NCBI GenBank assembly: GCA_030434245.1
Contig: JAUISX010000004.1
Location: 124,001-188,000, forward strand
DNA length: 64,000 nt
Direction of reading: 5' to 3'
Source of the DNA: Porphyromonadaceae bacterium W3.11
GTDB lineage: Bacteria; Bacteroidota; Bacteroidia; Bacteroidales; Porphyromonadaceae
Both the position numbers and the translations under genes were made by a program. Under the pieces are notes generated by a model. The model was not told the DNA's origin. It was given only the letters and a program-made list of their open reading frames with translations, and did not search any database. How positions within the stretch are numbered: the first letter of the stretch is position 1; each line of letters opens with the position of its first letter. This document shows positions 42,775 to 52,526 of the stretch, piece after piece.

Positions 42775-42839
42775 CCTTAGTAGTTGTATTTGGTTTGGTG
42801 CTCACAGTGATAAATTCACTGAAGCAAGTTTTTGGGTTA

Positions 42840-43535
42840 TTACTGAAGTTTGAAAGTCACAGGTAAAGCGTAACGACAACGTACTGGCTTACCAGTCTGC
42901 ATACCAGGCTTCCATTTTGGCAGTTTCTTTACTACCTCTACCGCTGCCTTGTCCAAGTTTGGATCAACACCACGTGCTACTTTGACGTCAGTTACAGAAC
43001 CGTCTTTCTCGACGATAAATGACACCATTACACGTCCTTGGATGTTGTTCTCCTGTGCGATAGCTGGGTATTTCATGTTTTTATTAAGCCACTTCATGAG
43101 AGCAGTCATACCTCCTGGGAATTCTGGCATCTCTTCTAGGTACTCAAAGACGTGATCCTCTGGGATTTCCTCACGACCTCTTTGAGATGGTGCTGGTGGA
43201 GTGAATACTTGCTGAACCTTGTCTGCAGCATCATCCACAGATGCGATCTGTACGTCTGCTACCTCTACATCGTCTTCAACAATCTGAAGTACCTCTACGT
43301 TTACAGGGGTATCAGGCTCTGGTTCAGGTAGTGGTTCGTTTTCTTCAGGTGGAGTGATCTCGATGTCTTCAATATCTTCGAGAACAACATCTTGTTCGAT
43401 GTCTTGAATCGTGATATCAGACTTACCCCACTCAAAAGCAACGAAAACTACTGAAAGAGCAACAACAAGCCCCATCATGAAGAACGTAGCCTTGCTTGAT
43501 TCAAGGTTTGCTCTCTTCGTTTTCTTTTGTTCCAT
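42840..43535 (-). CDS. tonB: energy transducer TonB
   Basis: Couples the proton motive force to outer-membrane TonB-dependent transporters. One N-terminal membrane anchor (residues 17-35, FFMMGLVVALSVVFVAFEW), an acidic and proline-rich periplasmic linker (50-130, with EDIEDIEITPPEENEPLPEP), and a C-terminal TonB domain (150-231: YPAIAQENNIQGRVMVSFIV, PKWKPGMQTGKPV). At 231 residues it is complete and monocistronic. No exbB/exbD lies nearby. Confidence 0.92.
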   Translation of the reverse strand: MEQKKTKRANLESSKATFFMMGLVVALSVVFVAFEWGKSDITIQDIEQDVVLEDIEDIEITPPEENEPLPEPEPDTPVNVEVLQIVEDDVEVADVQIASVDDAADKVQQVFTPPAPSQRGREEIPEDHVFEYLEEMPEFPGGMTALMKWLNKNMKYPAIAQENNIQGRVMVSFIVEKDGSVTDVKVARGVDPNLDKAAVEVVKKLPKWKPGMQTGKPVRCRYALPVTFKLQ

Positions 43536-43639
43536 AATAAGTTCTAGTCTTTGTCTATTTTATTTATTTCTAATCAAACTATCGCCATTTAGGCCACTAT
43601 ATAGCTCTTATTAACCTCCTTTATATCTAAGCTACTCTA

Positions 43640-43647
43640 CAAATGTA
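43640..43647 (-). promoter_or_regulatory. -7 box for tonB
   Basis: The minus strand reads TACATTTG, about 100 bases before the tonB ATG. Confidence 0.4.
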
Positions 43648-43704
43648 CACTTTTTTTTTATATCTCCTGCATTATATAGTGACATTTTAAGCCTTCACCA
43701 TATA

Positions 43705-44382
43705 TTATCCTCTGTTTGAGTATATCGTGATATAATATAGTAATGTAGCGATAGATCCAATAGCTGCAGCAAAGTATGTATAAGCTGCACTACGGAGGGC
43801 ACTAGATGCCATTGGCTGCTGCTGAGATGATGTTACTCCAGAGGTTTTGAGCCAAGCCAAAGCTCTTCGAGAGGCATCTACCTCTACAGGCAGAGTGATA
43901 ATACTGAATAAGGTAGTGATGGCAAATAATATAATCCCAGCTAATAATAGTTTTGGGAAAACCTGAATTAGAAGGATACCAGCTAGTAAAACCCAATTAA
44001 CTAATCTTGAAGCCACGCTGACAGCAGGCACCATTGCCGAACGAAACTTAAGGGGTGCGTAGCCTTTGGCGTGTTGGATAGCATGCCCAGTCTCATGAGC
44101 TGCCACTGCTGCAGCCATGACACTATTGGACGCATATACACCTTCACTAAGGTTAATAGTTTTATTTACAGGGTTATAGTGGTCTGTTAATTGTCCACGA
44201 GTGGAAATGACTTGCACGTCAAAAATACCCGATTCGTAGAGCATCTTTTCAGATATTTCCTTACCAGTTAGACCACTTGTAAGCATGACCTTGGAGTATT
44301 TGTTAAATTTACTCTTAAGATTCCATTGAACCAACATGCCTACGATCATGATGGCAAACATCAGTATGTATGCTCCGTACAT
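43705..44382 (-). CDS. membrane zinc metallopeptidase, YugP family
   Basis: Zn_peptidase_2 (YugP-like) protein with an N-terminal membrane helix (3-20), the zinc motif HETGHAIQH (96-104), then three more helices at about 125-145, 148-165 and 200-220. A catalytic site facing the cytoplasmic side is expected from the family. At 225 residues it is of normal length. It follows purA by 23 bases and is probably co-transcribed. The substrate is unknown. Confidence 0.88.
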   Translation of the reverse strand: MYGAYILMFAIMIVGMLVQWNLKSKFNKYSKVMLTSGLTGKEISEKMLYESGIFDVQVISTRGQLTDHYNPVNKTINLSEGVYASNSVMAAAVAAHETGHAIQHAKGYAPLKFRSAMVPAVSVASRLVNWVLLAGILLIQVFPKLLLAGIILFAITTLFSIITLPVEVDASRRALAWLKTSGVTSSQQQPMASSALRSAAYTYFAAAIGSIATLLYYITIYSNRG

Positions 44383-44405
44383 AATTAAATTTTATTTTTC
44401 TCGTA

Positions 44406-45695
44406 TTAAAAACCGTTTCTAATAATAGTTTGCTGACGATCTGGACCGACAGAAACTATAGTTATAGGGATGCCCAAGTATTCCTCAATAAACTTGATAA
44501 AGTCATTAAATTCACTTGGAAAATCCTCTTCGCGTGTTATATTTTTCAAGTCGCTCATCCAACCTTTACAACTGTGGTAGATGGGTTCAACTTTTTCTTT
44601 AATGTCAAAGGGGAAGTTTTTGGTCTCCTTACCGTCCACCTTGTAAGCTGTACATATTTTGATCTCTTCAAAGGTATCTAGGACATCGCTCTTCATCATA
44701 ATGAGGTCAGTGGTCCCATTTAGCATCGTGGTATACTTTAGGGCGACAAGGTCCAACCAGCCACAGCGACGTTTACGTCCTGTAACAGCTCCGAACTCAC
44801 ATCCTCTCTCGCCCATCAAATCACCAATCTCGTCAAAAAGTTCGGTAGGGAATGGACCAGCACCAACTCGTGTGCAATATGCTTTGAAGATCCCAAATAC
44901 TCTACCAATTCGACTTGGGGCTACACCTAGACCTGTACAAGCTCCTGCTGATACAGTATTAGATGATGTCACAAATGGGTATGAACCGTAATCGATATCA
45001 AGAAGAGAGCCTTGAGCACCTTCAGCCAACATGGTTTTACCTTCTTGTAGTGATTCATTGATGATAAATTCACCATCTACAATATTGAATTCCAATAGGT
45101 ATTTTGTAGCTTCAAGCCAATCAGCTTCCAGCTTTGTAAAGTCTTCTGAAAAAGCCATATCGCAGGCATTGAGCATCGCCAACATATTCATGTGTCTTGC
45201 CTTTGCTTGCTCGTACTTCTCCATAAAGTTAGGAGATAGAAGGTCTCCAATCCGCAATCCGTTCCGACTCACTTTATCGGTGTATGTAGGCCCGATACCT
45301 TTACCAGTAGTTCCCACTTTCTTATCCCCCTTAGCAGCTTCGTTAGCTGCATCCAAGAGACGGTGAGTAGGTAGAATAAGATGAGCTTTCTTAGCTAGCA
45401 ATAACCGTTCCTTTAGATCAATACCACTTTTAGCTAGATCTTCAGCTTCTCCCTTGAAAAGCAAAGGGTCTATCACTACCCCATTACCTATAATATTGGT
45501 CTTACCTCCTTGAAAAACTCCAGAAGGGATAGATCTTAGTACATACTTCTGACCATCAAATATTAGAGTGTGACCAGCATTAGGACCACCTTGAAAGCGT
45601 CCTATGATATCATATCTAGGGGTTAAAACATCAACGACCTTGCCTTTACCCTCATCTCCCCACTGGAGGCCAAGCAACACATCTACCTTTTCCAT
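44406..45695 (-). CDS. purA: adenylosuccinate synthetase
   Basis: Converts IMP and aspartate with GTP to adenylosuccinate in AMP synthesis. N-terminal WGDEGKGKVVD (phosphate loop) and GGPNAGHT are intact, as are GTTGKGIGPTYTDK and the IMP/GTP site TGRKRRCGWLDL. At 429 residues it is complete. It has its own promoter and leads the zinc metallopeptidase gene. Confidence 0.97.
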   Translation of the reverse strand: MEKVDVLLGLQWGDEGKGKVVDVLTPRYDIIGRFQGGPNAGHTLIFDGQKYVLRSIPSGVFQGGKTNIIGNGVVIDPLLFKGEAEDLAKSGIDLKERLLLAKKAHLILPTHRLLDAANEAAKGDKKVGTTGKGIGPTYTDKVSRNGLRIGDLLSPNFMEKYEQAKARHMNMLAMLNACDMAFSEDFTKLEADWLEATKYLLEFNIVDGEFIINESLQEGKTMLAEGAQGSLLDIDYGSYPFVTSSNTVSAGACTGLGVAPSRIGRVFGIFKAYCTRVGAGPFPTELFDEIGDLMGERGCEFGAVTGRKRRCGWLDLVALKYTTMLNGTTDLIMMKSDVLDTFEEIKICTAYKVDGKETKNFPFDIKEKVEPIYHSCKGWMSDLKNITREEDFPSEFNDFIKFIEEYLGIPITIVSVGPDRQQTIIRNGF

Positions 45696-46018
45696 TTCTA
45701 TTTTTTAAAAAGTACAACTATTGAATTCTAAAGTTCCCTCCAATTCTCCTTTGACAAATATACGATTTTTCCATAAGGGTAGCTTATATTTAAGTCGAAG
45801 AATATCGCACAAATACTTATGGGCAATATTTTATCTACAAAAATAATCAGCCTAAATAATTGGCGATCGGTCTGATCACTTAGCAAAACCCACGCTATAC
45901 ACCCAAGTCATAAATATTGGACAAGGATACGACTATTCTTTATTTCTTACATGGCAAATATCTTTATCTGACCAATCTTGGTATTGAATAAAGGGCGTCC
46001 ATATTTTGGAAAAGCTAT
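45696..46018. other. intergenic region between purA and lpxH
   Basis: 320 AT-rich bases. Apart from the purA promoter I see no coding frame, RNA gene or strong hairpin. No riboswitch is evident. Confidence 0.4.
45755..45762 (-). promoter_or_regulatory. -7 box for purA
   Basis: The minus strand reads TATATTTG, about 60 bases before the purA ATG. Confidence 0.55.
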
Positions 46019-46792
46019 TTAGTTAGTGGGATCCTCTTCAAATGTATCAAGAAAGAATTGGTCTCCATCCCAAGAAGCATAACTGAAATGGGTAATCCAA
46101 TCGCCAAGTATAACGACACGACGGTTACGGACAAGCATAAGATCTAGCATAATGTGTCGGTGTCCAAAGACATAATAGTCTGGGGCCGATGAACCGTGCT
46201 CCTCTATATGTCGCTTGGCAAAACGCACTAAGTACTCATTTTCCTCACCTTTATAGCTGTGCTCGTATGCCTTCTTCAATCCCTTCTTTCGACTATGAAG
46301 TGCCCAGCGATGGGCAAAGCCCACTGTCCACCATGGATGAAGTGAGGCATATAGCTTTTGACAAAGGCGATTATGAAAGATGGCCCTAATGAATCTAAAG
46401 CCGATATTACCCTCTACATATTCATCGCCATGAGCGATAAAGAACTTCTTACCGTAAAACTCAAGTGTAGTAGGTTCTCGATGCACCGTACACCCTATCT
46501 CTTTCGGCAAATAGTCAAAGATCCATATATCGTGATTCCCTGTAAATAGGTGTATCTCGACCCCTTCGTCTGACAGCTCTCCTAACTTCCCGATGACTCG
46601 CGTGTATCCTCTTGGCACCACATGTTTGTACTCAAACCAGTAGTCAAATATATCACCCACCAAGATAATAGCTTTGGCATCATGGCGTATCGACTCTAGC
46701 CATCGAACAAACATCCGTTCGACGGCCATTGAATCAGCGTGAAAATATGCACCAAAATGCATATCACTCGCAAAATAAACTTTATCCCTCAT
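46019..46792 (-). CDS. lpxH: UDP-2,3-diacylglucosamine diphosphatase LpxH
   Basis: Calcineurin-like phosphoesterase of lipid A synthesis, releasing UMP from UDP-diacylglucosamine at the inner membrane. Metal motifs are ASDMHFG (Asp-x-His), VGDIFDYWFE (Gly-Asp), FTGNHDIW (Gly-Asn-His-Asp), FIAHGDEY and VFGHRHIM (Gly-His-x-His). At 257 residues it is complete. Six bases separate it from sufT; it is the last gene of the parC operon. Confidence 0.88.
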   Translation of the reverse strand: MRDKVYFASDMHFGAYFHADSMAVERMFVRWLESIRHDAKAIILVGDIFDYWFEYKHVVPRGYTRVIGKLGELSDEGVEIHLFTGNHDIWIFDYLPKEIGCTVHREPTTLEFYGKKFFIAHGDEYVEGNIGFRFIRAIFHNRLCQKLYASLHPWWTVGFAHRWALHSRKKGLKKAYEHSYKGEENEYLVRFAKRHIEEHGSSAPDYYVFGHRHIMLDLMLVRNRRVVILGDWITHFSYASWDGDQFFLDTFEEDPTN

Positions 46793-46798
46793 TAAGTT

Positions 46799-47125
46799 TT
46801 ATAGGAATCCAAGCTCCAGCAGTGCCTCTTCGCTCATCATATCTTTGGACCATTCAGGGTCAAATGTGATATTGATAGTAGCTCCCGAAACACCTTTAAC
46901 ACTCTCCACTTTCATCTTCGCATCCTCTAGAATAAAATCTGCCATTGGGCAGTTTGGAGAGGTAAACGTCATTAAGATGGTTACATGCTTGGTATCGTGA
47001 TCAACATCTATCTCATATATCATGCCTAGATCATAGATGTTAACTGGGATTTCAGGATCATATACGGTTCGGAGCATCTTGACAATCTCCTCTTCGATCT
47101 GTAAAAATTGGTTTGTATCACTCAT
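46799..47125 (-). CDS. sufT: SufT-like DUF59/MIP18 iron-sulfur assembly factor
   Basis: A 108-residue DUF59 protein (IVKMLRTVYDPEIPVNIYDL, then TFTSPNCPMADFI with the conserved cysteine). Relatives help mature iron-sulfur proteins in the cytoplasm. It lies between the S41 peptidase and lpxH on one transcript. Other suf genes are not in the window, so the sufT name is tentative. Confidence 0.82.
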   Translation of the reverse strand: MSDTNQFLQIEEEIVKMLRTVYDPEIPVNIYDLGMIYEIDVDHDTKHVTILMTFTSPNCPMADFILEDAKMKVESVKGVSGATINITFDPEWSKDMMSEEALLELGFL

Positions 47126-47164
47126 GACTATTACTTTTCTTTTATTAAAAACTTACTCATCGGA

Positions 47165-48199
47165 CTACTTCTCCTTGTGAATTGTATCTTTAAGATACTT
47201 TATAGCCGTAGCAAATATCCGATCTTCTGCTGCGGGGTCATTATAATAACTATCATTCTCCACAAAAAGATTTGGCTCAACACCTGATTCCATCTGTTTC
47301 ATCTCAAAATCATAGTTTTTCACCGCTGAATATCTAACTCTCCACCCATTAGGCAACTCTGATGACGAAGGCATTCCGCTACCGCCCCCACTCTTTTGCC
47401 CAATCCGAAAAATATTATCAGCGAGTGCTACTTTATAAAGAAATTCATTAGTCGCACTGAAGCTGCTACGATCTTGAAGAATGATCACGGGCTTTTCGGT
47501 ATAGGTCACTTCTGAATTAGGAGAGATATACAGTGCTTTGGGCTTAGAAAAGTCATACCTTCCTGGCCCAGTTTTATGAGAGGAATATCCAACTAGAGTT
47601 TTTTCTTTAAGAAAGTAAGAGACCAGTCTGTCACTATTATCCACAGAACCTCCGCCATTCCCGCGCACATCAATAATCATGGCATCTGCTTTGTCCATAA
47701 TATTCAGAATAATAGGCATATTCCCAAGAGATGAGCTAAAGCTCCCATAGGAAATGTATCCAAAGGTTACCTCAGAATCCTTAATCTGGAAGAGACCATA
47801 CCGCATTCCTCCGCTCCGCATTAGGTTACTTCCCAACATTTTACTACGAGCATAGATGTTCAGCCCCTTAGTCACATCTGGATTGATCTCCGTTACGCTC
47901 ACATCGAATTCAGAGTAAAGATTGACATGCCCATCCTTTAACTCATCCAACATATCACTCATCAGTCGGAAAAATTCGATATAAGTATAATCTTTCTTAT
48001 CCAGCAGAGCTGAGTACTTCTCATGTACCTCATCCCAATCTACCTCTTTGAAGTCATGAAAACAGTAACGCTCATCTATAATCTTCCACAACGCTTCGAA
48101 GTTCGTCCTCTGATCCCTATTAATTGGCTCATGAGGAATACATGATGTAAGGTTAAGCAGGATGAGTATAAAGGCTACTCCGATCAATAATCTTTTCAT
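47165..48199 (-). CDS. S41 family peptidase, lipoprotein
   Basis: C-terminal-processing-type serine protease. A lipoprotein signal peptide ends in LTSC (cleavage before Cys20). An N-terminal helical region precedes LKDGHVNLYS; the peptidase core includes MIIDVRGNGGGSVDN and the nucleophile serine region IILQDRSSFSATNEF, with GGGSGMPSSSELPNG near the end. No PDZ domain is obvious between them. It is predicted to sit at the periplasmic face of a membrane. It begins six bases after the outer-membrane protein gene. Confidence 0.85.
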   Translation of the reverse strand: MKRLLIGVAFILILLNLTSCIPHEPINRDQRTNFEALWKIIDERYCFHDFKEVDWDEVHEKYSALLDKKDYTYIEFFRLMSDMLDELKDGHVNLYSEFDVSVTEINPDVTKGLNIYARSKMLGSNLMRSGGMRYGLFQIKDSEVTFGYISYGSFSSSLGNMPIILNIMDKADAMIIDVRGNGGGSVDNSDRLVSYFLKEKTLVGYSSHKTGPGRYDFSKPKALYISPNSEVTYTEKPVIILQDRSSFSATNEFLYKVALADNIFRIGQKSGGGSGMPSSSELPNGWRVRYSAVKNYDFEMKQMESGVEPNLFVENDSYYNDPAAEDRIFATAIKYLKDTIHKEK

Positions 48200-48205
48200 A
48201 ACTGT

Positions 48206-49129
48206 TTAGTATAAGGAACTTGATATGGAGCTAGAAGATGCTGATCTTCCGCCTGAGATATAAAATGAATCAAAAGAGATCCCGAAGACTATCCCCCAAT
48301 ATCCTTGTATGAATCGAGTTTGACTCAGTCTCTGTTTCTGATAAAAATGCTCAGCCCCCATCGTCAGAGTAAGGTGATGAATAGGTATATCCACAAGTAA
48401 CCTCTGACGGAATGTAACATCATTGTGCAACGAGGTCACATGGAACTGAAAAGGAGATCGATTCTCTCCAGATACATATTCATAGTAACTCTGACCATAA
48501 TCTGGATGAAACGTACCGTGAAGGAAAGACATCTGCATGCTATAACTAAGGGCTATCTTAGAAACTTTCCATGGAATACGATAGCGTAACCTCGCCCACC
48601 CATCAAGGCCAAAACTACCTTTACCATTACCATAGTTATTAAAATTAGAGGACTTCCTATTTCCTTGTAATTGGAGATTAAATAATGGTGCAAGGTCCAG
48701 AGTAAAATCACCCTTTCTGAGAACTCGCCAACTTGGGCCTAAAGAATATTCACCCCGAATGACCTCCATTTTTGTTCCGTTAGCACCATTCTTATTAATA
48801 CCCATCGTGAGCATTACCTCCTGATAAAGATGCCAATGACGTCCCGCACGCAAGGCATAGTCTGTGATGGCAGTAGTCGTCATCTGCCATCCATTATGGC
48901 TGATAGGGCTTAGATACTCATCTACAATACCCTGGTCACCAAACTGTAGAAGGACCTTCGTATGAGTAACAGGCAATGGTTCCTCATACTCCCATGGTGT
49001 GGCTGAGACCCATTCACCCAGCCTATCATACCATTGCTTCTTTTCTCCATTATCCTGTGCCTTTAGGGTGAATGGAATACAGAGAGGCAATAAAAGCAGT
49101 ATCAAGTTATTCGTCCTCATCTTCATCAT
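48206..49129 (-). CDS. outer-membrane protein, DUF3316-like
   Basis: A signal peptide (MMKMRTNNLILLLLPLC, ending LKAQ) and about 280 residues of alternating aromatic/polar strands suggest a beta-barrel (YSLGPSWRVLRKGDFTLDLAPLF, FHVTSLHNDVTFRQRLLVDIP). The C terminus is Ser-rich. It resembles the Bacteroidota DUF3316 family; I am not certain. I start it at 49129, 22 bases inside parC; longer starts add a non-signal-like extension. It is co-transcribed with parC and the S41 peptidase. Confidence 0.7.
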   Translation of the reverse strand: MMKMRTNNLILLLLPLCIPFTLKAQDNGEKKQWYDRLGEWVSATPWEYEEPLPVTHTKVLLQFGDQGIVDEYLSPISHNGWQMTTTAITDYALRAGRHWHLYQEVMLTMGINKNGANGTKMEVIRGEYSLGPSWRVLRKGDFTLDLAPLFNLQLQGNRKSSNFNNYGNGKGSFGLDGWARLRYRIPWKVSKIALSYSMQMSFLHGTFHPDYGQSYYEYVSGENRSPFQFHVTSLHNDVTFRQRLLVDIPIHHLTLTMGAEHFYQKQRLSQTRFIQGYWGIVFGISFDSFYISGGRSASSSSISSSLY

Positions 49130-51851
49130 CGAAATGTAACATCTTCTGACCAGAAGCTTCCTCAATCAGACGAAAAGATTCTTTTTCGTCATCCTTCGAA
49201 TTCGTTGGCTCCTGGACATCCTCCTCATCCGAAGCCTCTGTCGTACTTTCTCTAACCTCCGCAAAACGTGTAGGCTCTAGCTCCTCAACCTCAGCCACAC
49301 GGTAATTACTAATCCTCTTACCTTTGGCTCTGATACTCTTTTCTGCTATAAACTCTTCTGCATCTATCTCTATCGGAAGTCGATGTTCATCTTCGCCTCC
49401 GAAGACCACTTTGATTCGTGGATAGTCCTCGTCCGTCAATAGTAATATTGAGTTAGTAGGCTCAATTGCTATATTTTCGCGTTTGGTATCAGGCTCAATA
49501 GAAAAGCGTTTAATGTATGTGAAGTCAGCCTCTTTGTCAAAATACACCAGGGTCCAAACTTTGTGCTGGTCATACTTCTCAATGGTATCAATATCCCTCT
49601 CGAAGTGCAATGCCTCGGAAAAATCAGTAATATAACTTTCTCCATTTGACCTGATTACAAGGACCTTATCCTCAGCCTTAAACTCACCTAGATACTCTCC
49701 TCTATCGTCATAGTTTAGACGGAAAATATCCCAGTCAAACCATACCTTACGTCCACCAAGCGTACTTACTCCCTGCTCCTTAAGAGTAATCTTAAAGACA
49801 TTTCCTCGAGTAAGGATATTCCCCTTCGCAGTACGACCTTTGATGAGTATTTCTGCAAAGTCTTTTTCGAAAACTAGTTTCTTTTTCCTCGCATTTGGTT
49901 GTGGTCTAAGGACTACCTTGACGACCTCGGCTTCCCCATTAGGATTGGCAGAGAAATAGAGAATCTTTGATCCATCCTTACCATTCGTAACATCATATTC
50001 ACGATCTCGAACAATGCTACTCACATTAAAGCGCTTGATGAAGGAAGTGCCTTTCTTACCATCTCGGTACACAACGTTATAAATAGTTCGCTTATCCCCA
50101 CGAATCCAACGAGCCACATGTATGATATCTTTGCCTACAAATGCCTTTTCTGCGACCTTAGTAATGAGATACTTACCATTACGAAGGAAGACGATGACAT
50201 CATCTATATCAGAGATATCACACACAAATTCATCTTTCTTAAGCGAAGTACCAATAAAGCCCCCCTCTCGGTCCACATATAGCTTCTCATTCTTTAGAAC
50301 TACCTTAGCAGCTTGAATTTCCTCAAAGCTCTGAATCTTAGTCTGCCTAGGGAAACGGTCACCACACTCTTTAAGTAGCTTCTCATACCATTTAATAGTG
50401 TAGCCACGGACATCGGTCAGCAACTTCTCCACACGGGCCATCTCTTTCTCTAGATTGAGGATAAACTGCTTACTCTTCTCCTCATTGAATCTCAGGATGC
50501 GAGCCATCCTTATCTCCAATAACATCTTCAAATCCTCATCCGTAACGGGTCGAATCAAGTCGTCCAAGACATCACTCAATCTCGCTCTGATATGAGCTAA
50601 AGCCACCTTTAGGTCTTTTGCTTCCTCAAACTCCTTATCCTTGTATATACGCCTAGTAATGAAGAGTTCCTCCAGAGAGGCCTTAAGATGCTGTTCCTGA
50701 AACTCACTCAACTCAATCTTGAGCTCTTCCCTCAAATAGACCATGGTGCGTTCACACCCATCCTTAAGAACATCACTGACGGTAAGGAATTCTGGCTTAT
50801 CATCCCTAATCACACAGCAATTAGGCGATAGGCTTACCTCGCACTCAGTAAAGGCATAAAGGGCATCTATGGTCTTATCAGACGAAGTTCCAGGTGCTAG
50901 CTGTATCTCTATATTAGCTGTCGCCGCCGTTTTATCATCAATCTTTTTGATCTTAATACTCCCCTTATCATTAGCACGCATGATACTGTCGATAATGGTA
51001 CTTGTGGTGCGTGAGAAAGGGATCTCAGTAATTGCCAGCGTACGTGCGTCACGCTTCTCGATAAGAGCACGGACTTTAATCTGACCGCCTCGCTCTCCAT
51101 CATTGTAGCGACTGACGTCCATCAAACCACCTGTATTAAAATCTGGGTACAACTGGAATGGCTTACCTTTGAGATACAGAATACATGCTTCCAATAGCTC
51201 CGTTATATTATGTGGTAATATCTTAGACGATAGCCCCACCGCGATCCCCTCAGCTCCTTGAGTAAGCAAGAGTGGAAATTTCACAGGTAATGCTACCGGC
51301 TCAACCGTCGCTGAATCATAGGAGGGTTTATATCGAGTTATCTTAGGGCTAAATAGGACTTCCCGAGCAAAAGGGGTCAGTCGGGCCTCAATGTAACGTG
51401 GAGCAGCAGCCCCATCACCTGTTAGGACATTCCCCCAGTTTCCTTGACAATCAATAAGCAAGTGTTTCTGACCTAACTGCACCAACGCATCGCCTATACT
51501 AGCATCACCATGAGGGTGTAATGCCATGGTCTGGCCTACGATATTAGCGACCTTGACAAGACGATCATCCTGCTGCGACATTGTGTATAATATTCGTCGT
51601 TGGACCGGCTTAAGCCCATCCTCAATGTGAGGAACAGCACGCTCTAGAATGACGTATGAAGCATAGCTGAGAAACCAATTTTTATACATCCCACTAAGCA
51701 CATAGCCCGAGTTATCCCTCGAACCATCATACAGCTCTCCATCAGAGTCAGGGTCAGTCGCTAAGCCATCAGACAATATCTGCTCACTTGATTGATTATT
51801 CTCTAGATCTGAACTACTTCTCTTATTTTCTTTTTCTTCGTCTTTTTTCAT
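49107..51851 (-). CDS. parC: DNA topoisomerase IV subunit A
   Basis: Type IIA topoisomerase breakage-reunion subunit for decatenation. An acidic N-terminal extension (1-45) precedes the winged-helix core YASYVILERAVPHIEDGLKP with VQRRILYTM, LHPHGDASIG and the catalytic Tyr153 in APRYIEARL. A C-terminal beta-pinwheel spans about 520-850, followed by a highly acidic tail (DDEDEDE). It has 914 residues. The GyrA box is not evident, which favours ParC. It leads a five-gene operon ending with lpxH. Confidence 0.9.
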   Translation of the reverse strand: MKKDEEKENKRSSSDLENNQSSEQILSDGLATDPDSDGELYDGSRDNSGYVLSGMYKNWFLSYASYVILERAVPHIEDGLKPVQRRILYTMSQQDDRLVKVANIVGQTMALHPHGDASIGDALVQLGQKHLLIDCQGNWGNVLTGDGAAAPRYIEARLTPFAREVLFSPKITRYKPSYDSATVEPVALPVKFPLLLTQGAEGIAVGLSSKILPHNITELLEACILYLKGKPFQLYPDFNTGGLMDVSRYNDGERGGQIKVRALIEKRDARTLAITEIPFSRTTSTIIDSIMRANDKGSIKIKKIDDKTAATANIEIQLAPGTSSDKTIDALYAFTECEVSLSPNCCVIRDDKPEFLTVSDVLKDGCERTMVYLREELKIELSEFQEQHLKASLEELFITRRIYKDKEFEEAKDLKVALAHIRARLSDVLDDLIRPVTDEDLKMLLEIRMARILRFNEEKSKQFILNLEKEMARVEKLLTDVRGYTIKWYEKLLKECGDRFPRQTKIQSFEEIQAAKVVLKNEKLYVDREGGFIGTSLKKDEFVCDISDIDDVIVFLRNGKYLITKVAEKAFVGKDIIHVARWIRGDKRTIYNVVYRDGKKGTSFIKRFNVSSIVRDREYDVTNGKDGSKILYFSANPNGEAEVVKVVLRPQPNARKKKLVFEKDFAEILIKGRTAKGNILTRGNVFKITLKEQGVSTLGGRKVWFDWDIFRLNYDDRGEYLGEFKAEDKVLVIRSNGESYITDFSEALHFERDIDTIEKYDQHKVWTLVYFDKEADFTYIKRFSIEPDTKRENIAIEPTNSILLLTDEDYPRIKVVFGGEDEHRLPIEIDAEEFIAEKSIRAKGKRISNYRVAEVEELEPTRFAEVRESTTEASDEEDVQEPTNSKDDEKESFRLIEEASGQKMLHFDDEDEDE

Positions 51852-51978
51852 CTATCACTAACATATTAAAGCCCTTAAGCCACACAAAATTAAGCAATTT
51901 AGGTCAGAAATAAAAGTGCCGCTCTAGTATGGGAGAGACTAGAACGGCATCATTATAATAATCATCAAATTTAATGTG

Positions 51979-52051
51979 AGCGGTAGGCGAGGTTCGAACT
52001 CGTGACCTTCGGCTTGGGAAGCCGACGCTCTACCAACTGAGCTACTACCGC
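51979..52051 (-). tRNA. tRNA-Gly(CCC)
   Basis: Complete cloverleaf: acceptor GCGGTAG/CTACCGC, D-stem GCTC/GAGC, anticodon stem TCGGC/GCCGA with loop TTCCCAA (anticodon CCC), T-loop TTCGAAC and discriminator U73, as required for glycine. The first T-stem pair is A-C (mismatch). No encoded CCA. Confidence 0.92.
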
Positions 52052-52195
52052 AAATACTTCCCTAATGTGTCCGCAAAGTTACGTATTTTAGACAAATCCT
52101 ACAAATACATTACACACATTCGCATCAAGATTTAACAGAGGAGTTATAAACCCACTAAAAAGTCGCGACGATTTGGTTATTTCGGAAAGATTTTC

Positions 52196-52203
52196 TAACT
52201 TTG
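52196..52203 (+). promoter_or_regulatory. promoter of tRNA-Gly(GCC)
   Basis: TAACTTTG (-7) with TTTG 20 bases upstream (52172-52175) is a full Bacteroidota -33/-7 promoter 30 bases before the tRNA. Confidence 0.7.
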
Positions 52204-52233
52204 CAGAGCAATCTGAACAACAGATCAGCACAT

Positions 52234-52306
52234 GCGGAAATAGCTCAGTTGGTAGAGCACAACCTTGCCAAGGTTGGGGTCGCGAGTTCGAGTCTCGTTT
52301 TCCGCT
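52234..52306 (+). tRNA. tRNA-Gly(GCC)
   Basis: Complete cloverleaf: acceptor GCGGAAA/TTTCCGC, anticodon stem CAACC/GGTTG with loop TTGCCAA (anticodon GCC), T-loop TTCGAGT, discriminator U73. No encoded CCA. Confidence 0.94.
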
Positions 52307-52330
52307 CTAAATCAATAAATATCATGTTGT

Positions 52331-52368
52331 AAAAACGTTTGAGACCATCATATCTCAAACGTTTTTTT
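52331..52368 (+). terminator. terminator of tRNA-Gly(GCC)
   Basis: AAAAACGTTTGAGA pairs with TCTCAAACGTTTTT and is followed by a T-run. Confidence 0.85.
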
Positions 52369-52526
52369 ATTACTCCACTATCGTAATTCTCTAATCATAC
52401 TATACGTATAGTTAACTGGTACGCATCCCTTAAAAAGGGAGCACTCTAAACTACGAGCACTCCCCTTCTCAAAAAAAAATGAAAAATGAACTTTCAAATC
52501 AGTTCAACAATAAATACACGCTTGTT

